Of a stretch of DNA of 64,000 nucleotides, positions 63,890-64,000 are shown in pieces. The notes under the pieces were generated by a model, which was not told the DNA's origin, searched no databases, and saw only the letters and a list, made by a program, of their open reading frames with translations. Source of the DNA: Kaiparowitsia implicata GSE-PSE-MK54-09C (lineage in GTDB: Bacteria; Cyanobacteriota; Cyanobacteriia; Elainellales; Elainellaceae); NCBI GenBank assembly GCA_019359435.1, contig JAHHHI010000075.1, positions 33,638 to 97,637 on the forward strand, written 5' to 3'. The translations under genes and the position numbers were made by a program. Position 1 is the first letter of the stretch. Each line of letters starts with the position of its first letter.

Positions 63890-64000
63890 TTAAAAAGCGG
63901 CTTGTGGCAGGGCTTGAAGCTCATCATTCGGAATACCTAACGAGGGCTTATCGGGGTGGTAAGCGTAGGCGATCAGGCCTGAGACCAGATTGACGAGGAA
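63890..64000 (-). mobile_element. Partial IS transposase C-terminus at the window edge
   Basis: The minus-strand frame runs in from beyond the window and ends FLVNLVSGLIAYAYHPDKPS, LGIPNDELQALPQAAF, with TTA (TAA stop) at 63890-63892. The pattern NLVSGLIAYxxxPxKPSL is that of a DDE transposase C-terminus, but the IS family cannot be fixed from 37 residues. The adjoining AACGTGAGTTCGACAG is probably its terminal repeat, because it recurs at the ends of the dispersed repeats in this window. Confidence 0.6.

Overview
The window is chromosomal DNA of a cyanobacterium. The evidence is the very frequent HIP1 octamer (GCGATCGC), the ndhA-ndhI-ndhG-ndhE cluster followed by an NAD kinase, a long-form hibernation factor of the LrtA type, a CpcT/CpeT-family protein, a Nitro_C protein and several families found mainly in cyanobacteria. 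The gene content fits a filamentous Leptolyngbya-like organism, but the species cannot be fixed from sequence reading alone. I found no rRNA, tRNA or CRISPR array.

Layout. 1-5.6 kb: a partial CPBP protease, lipB, hpf/lrtA and a short Hsp70. 5.7-8.6 kb: a graveyard of decayed accessory genes on the minus strand (antitoxin-like gene, HNH nuclease, TumE-like toxin, ParE-UvrD helicase, IS4-type transposase, DNA methyltransferase), split by a MITE with a clear target-site duplication. 8.6-12.5 kb: a Ser/Thr kinase followed by two small-family genes. 13.1-17.9 kb: acetate kinase, an unusual cNMP-domain/sigma-54-type AAA/polyferredoxin fusion, and a divergent ArsR regulator. 18.2-24 kb: two overlapping GT-C-type membrane proteins, a phosphoribulokinase-like kinase and a small basic protein. 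24.6-40.4 kb: a PAS-GGDEF-EAL protein, clpB, a GT4 glycosyltransferase, a secreted protein, a PAS histidine kinase and carB. 40.5-41.3 kb: decayed toxin-antitoxin-type genes (HicB, DUF2283). 41.7-45.1 kb: an AT-richer trio ending in a filamentous-haemagglutinin-type exoprotein. 45.2-51.2 kb: gdhA, a DUF4346 protein, a lipoprotein, an O-methyltransferase, cbiT, an EamA/SMR-type transporter and a TerB/Nitro_C protein. 51.8-59.2 kb: several secreted proteins, a CocE-type hydrolase translationally coupled to a CpcT-type protein, and a sigma-factor-like gene. 59.4-63.5 kb: ndhAIGE and nadK. 63.5-64 kb: a broken hydrolase and nested IS fragments.

The core genes cover lipoylation, translation hibernation, proteostasis, pyrimidine/arginine precursor supply, NDH-1 electron transport, NADP supply, glutamate metabolism and cobalamin synthesis. 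Sensory and regulatory genes are numerous. The most distinctive points are the membrane polyferredoxin carrying a degenerate sigma-54-type AAA domain, and two families of palindromic repeats. One repeat family is a double hairpin sitting exactly on stop codons between convergent genes. The other has ends like those of the IS at the right edge, so it is probably a MITE family mobilised by that IS.
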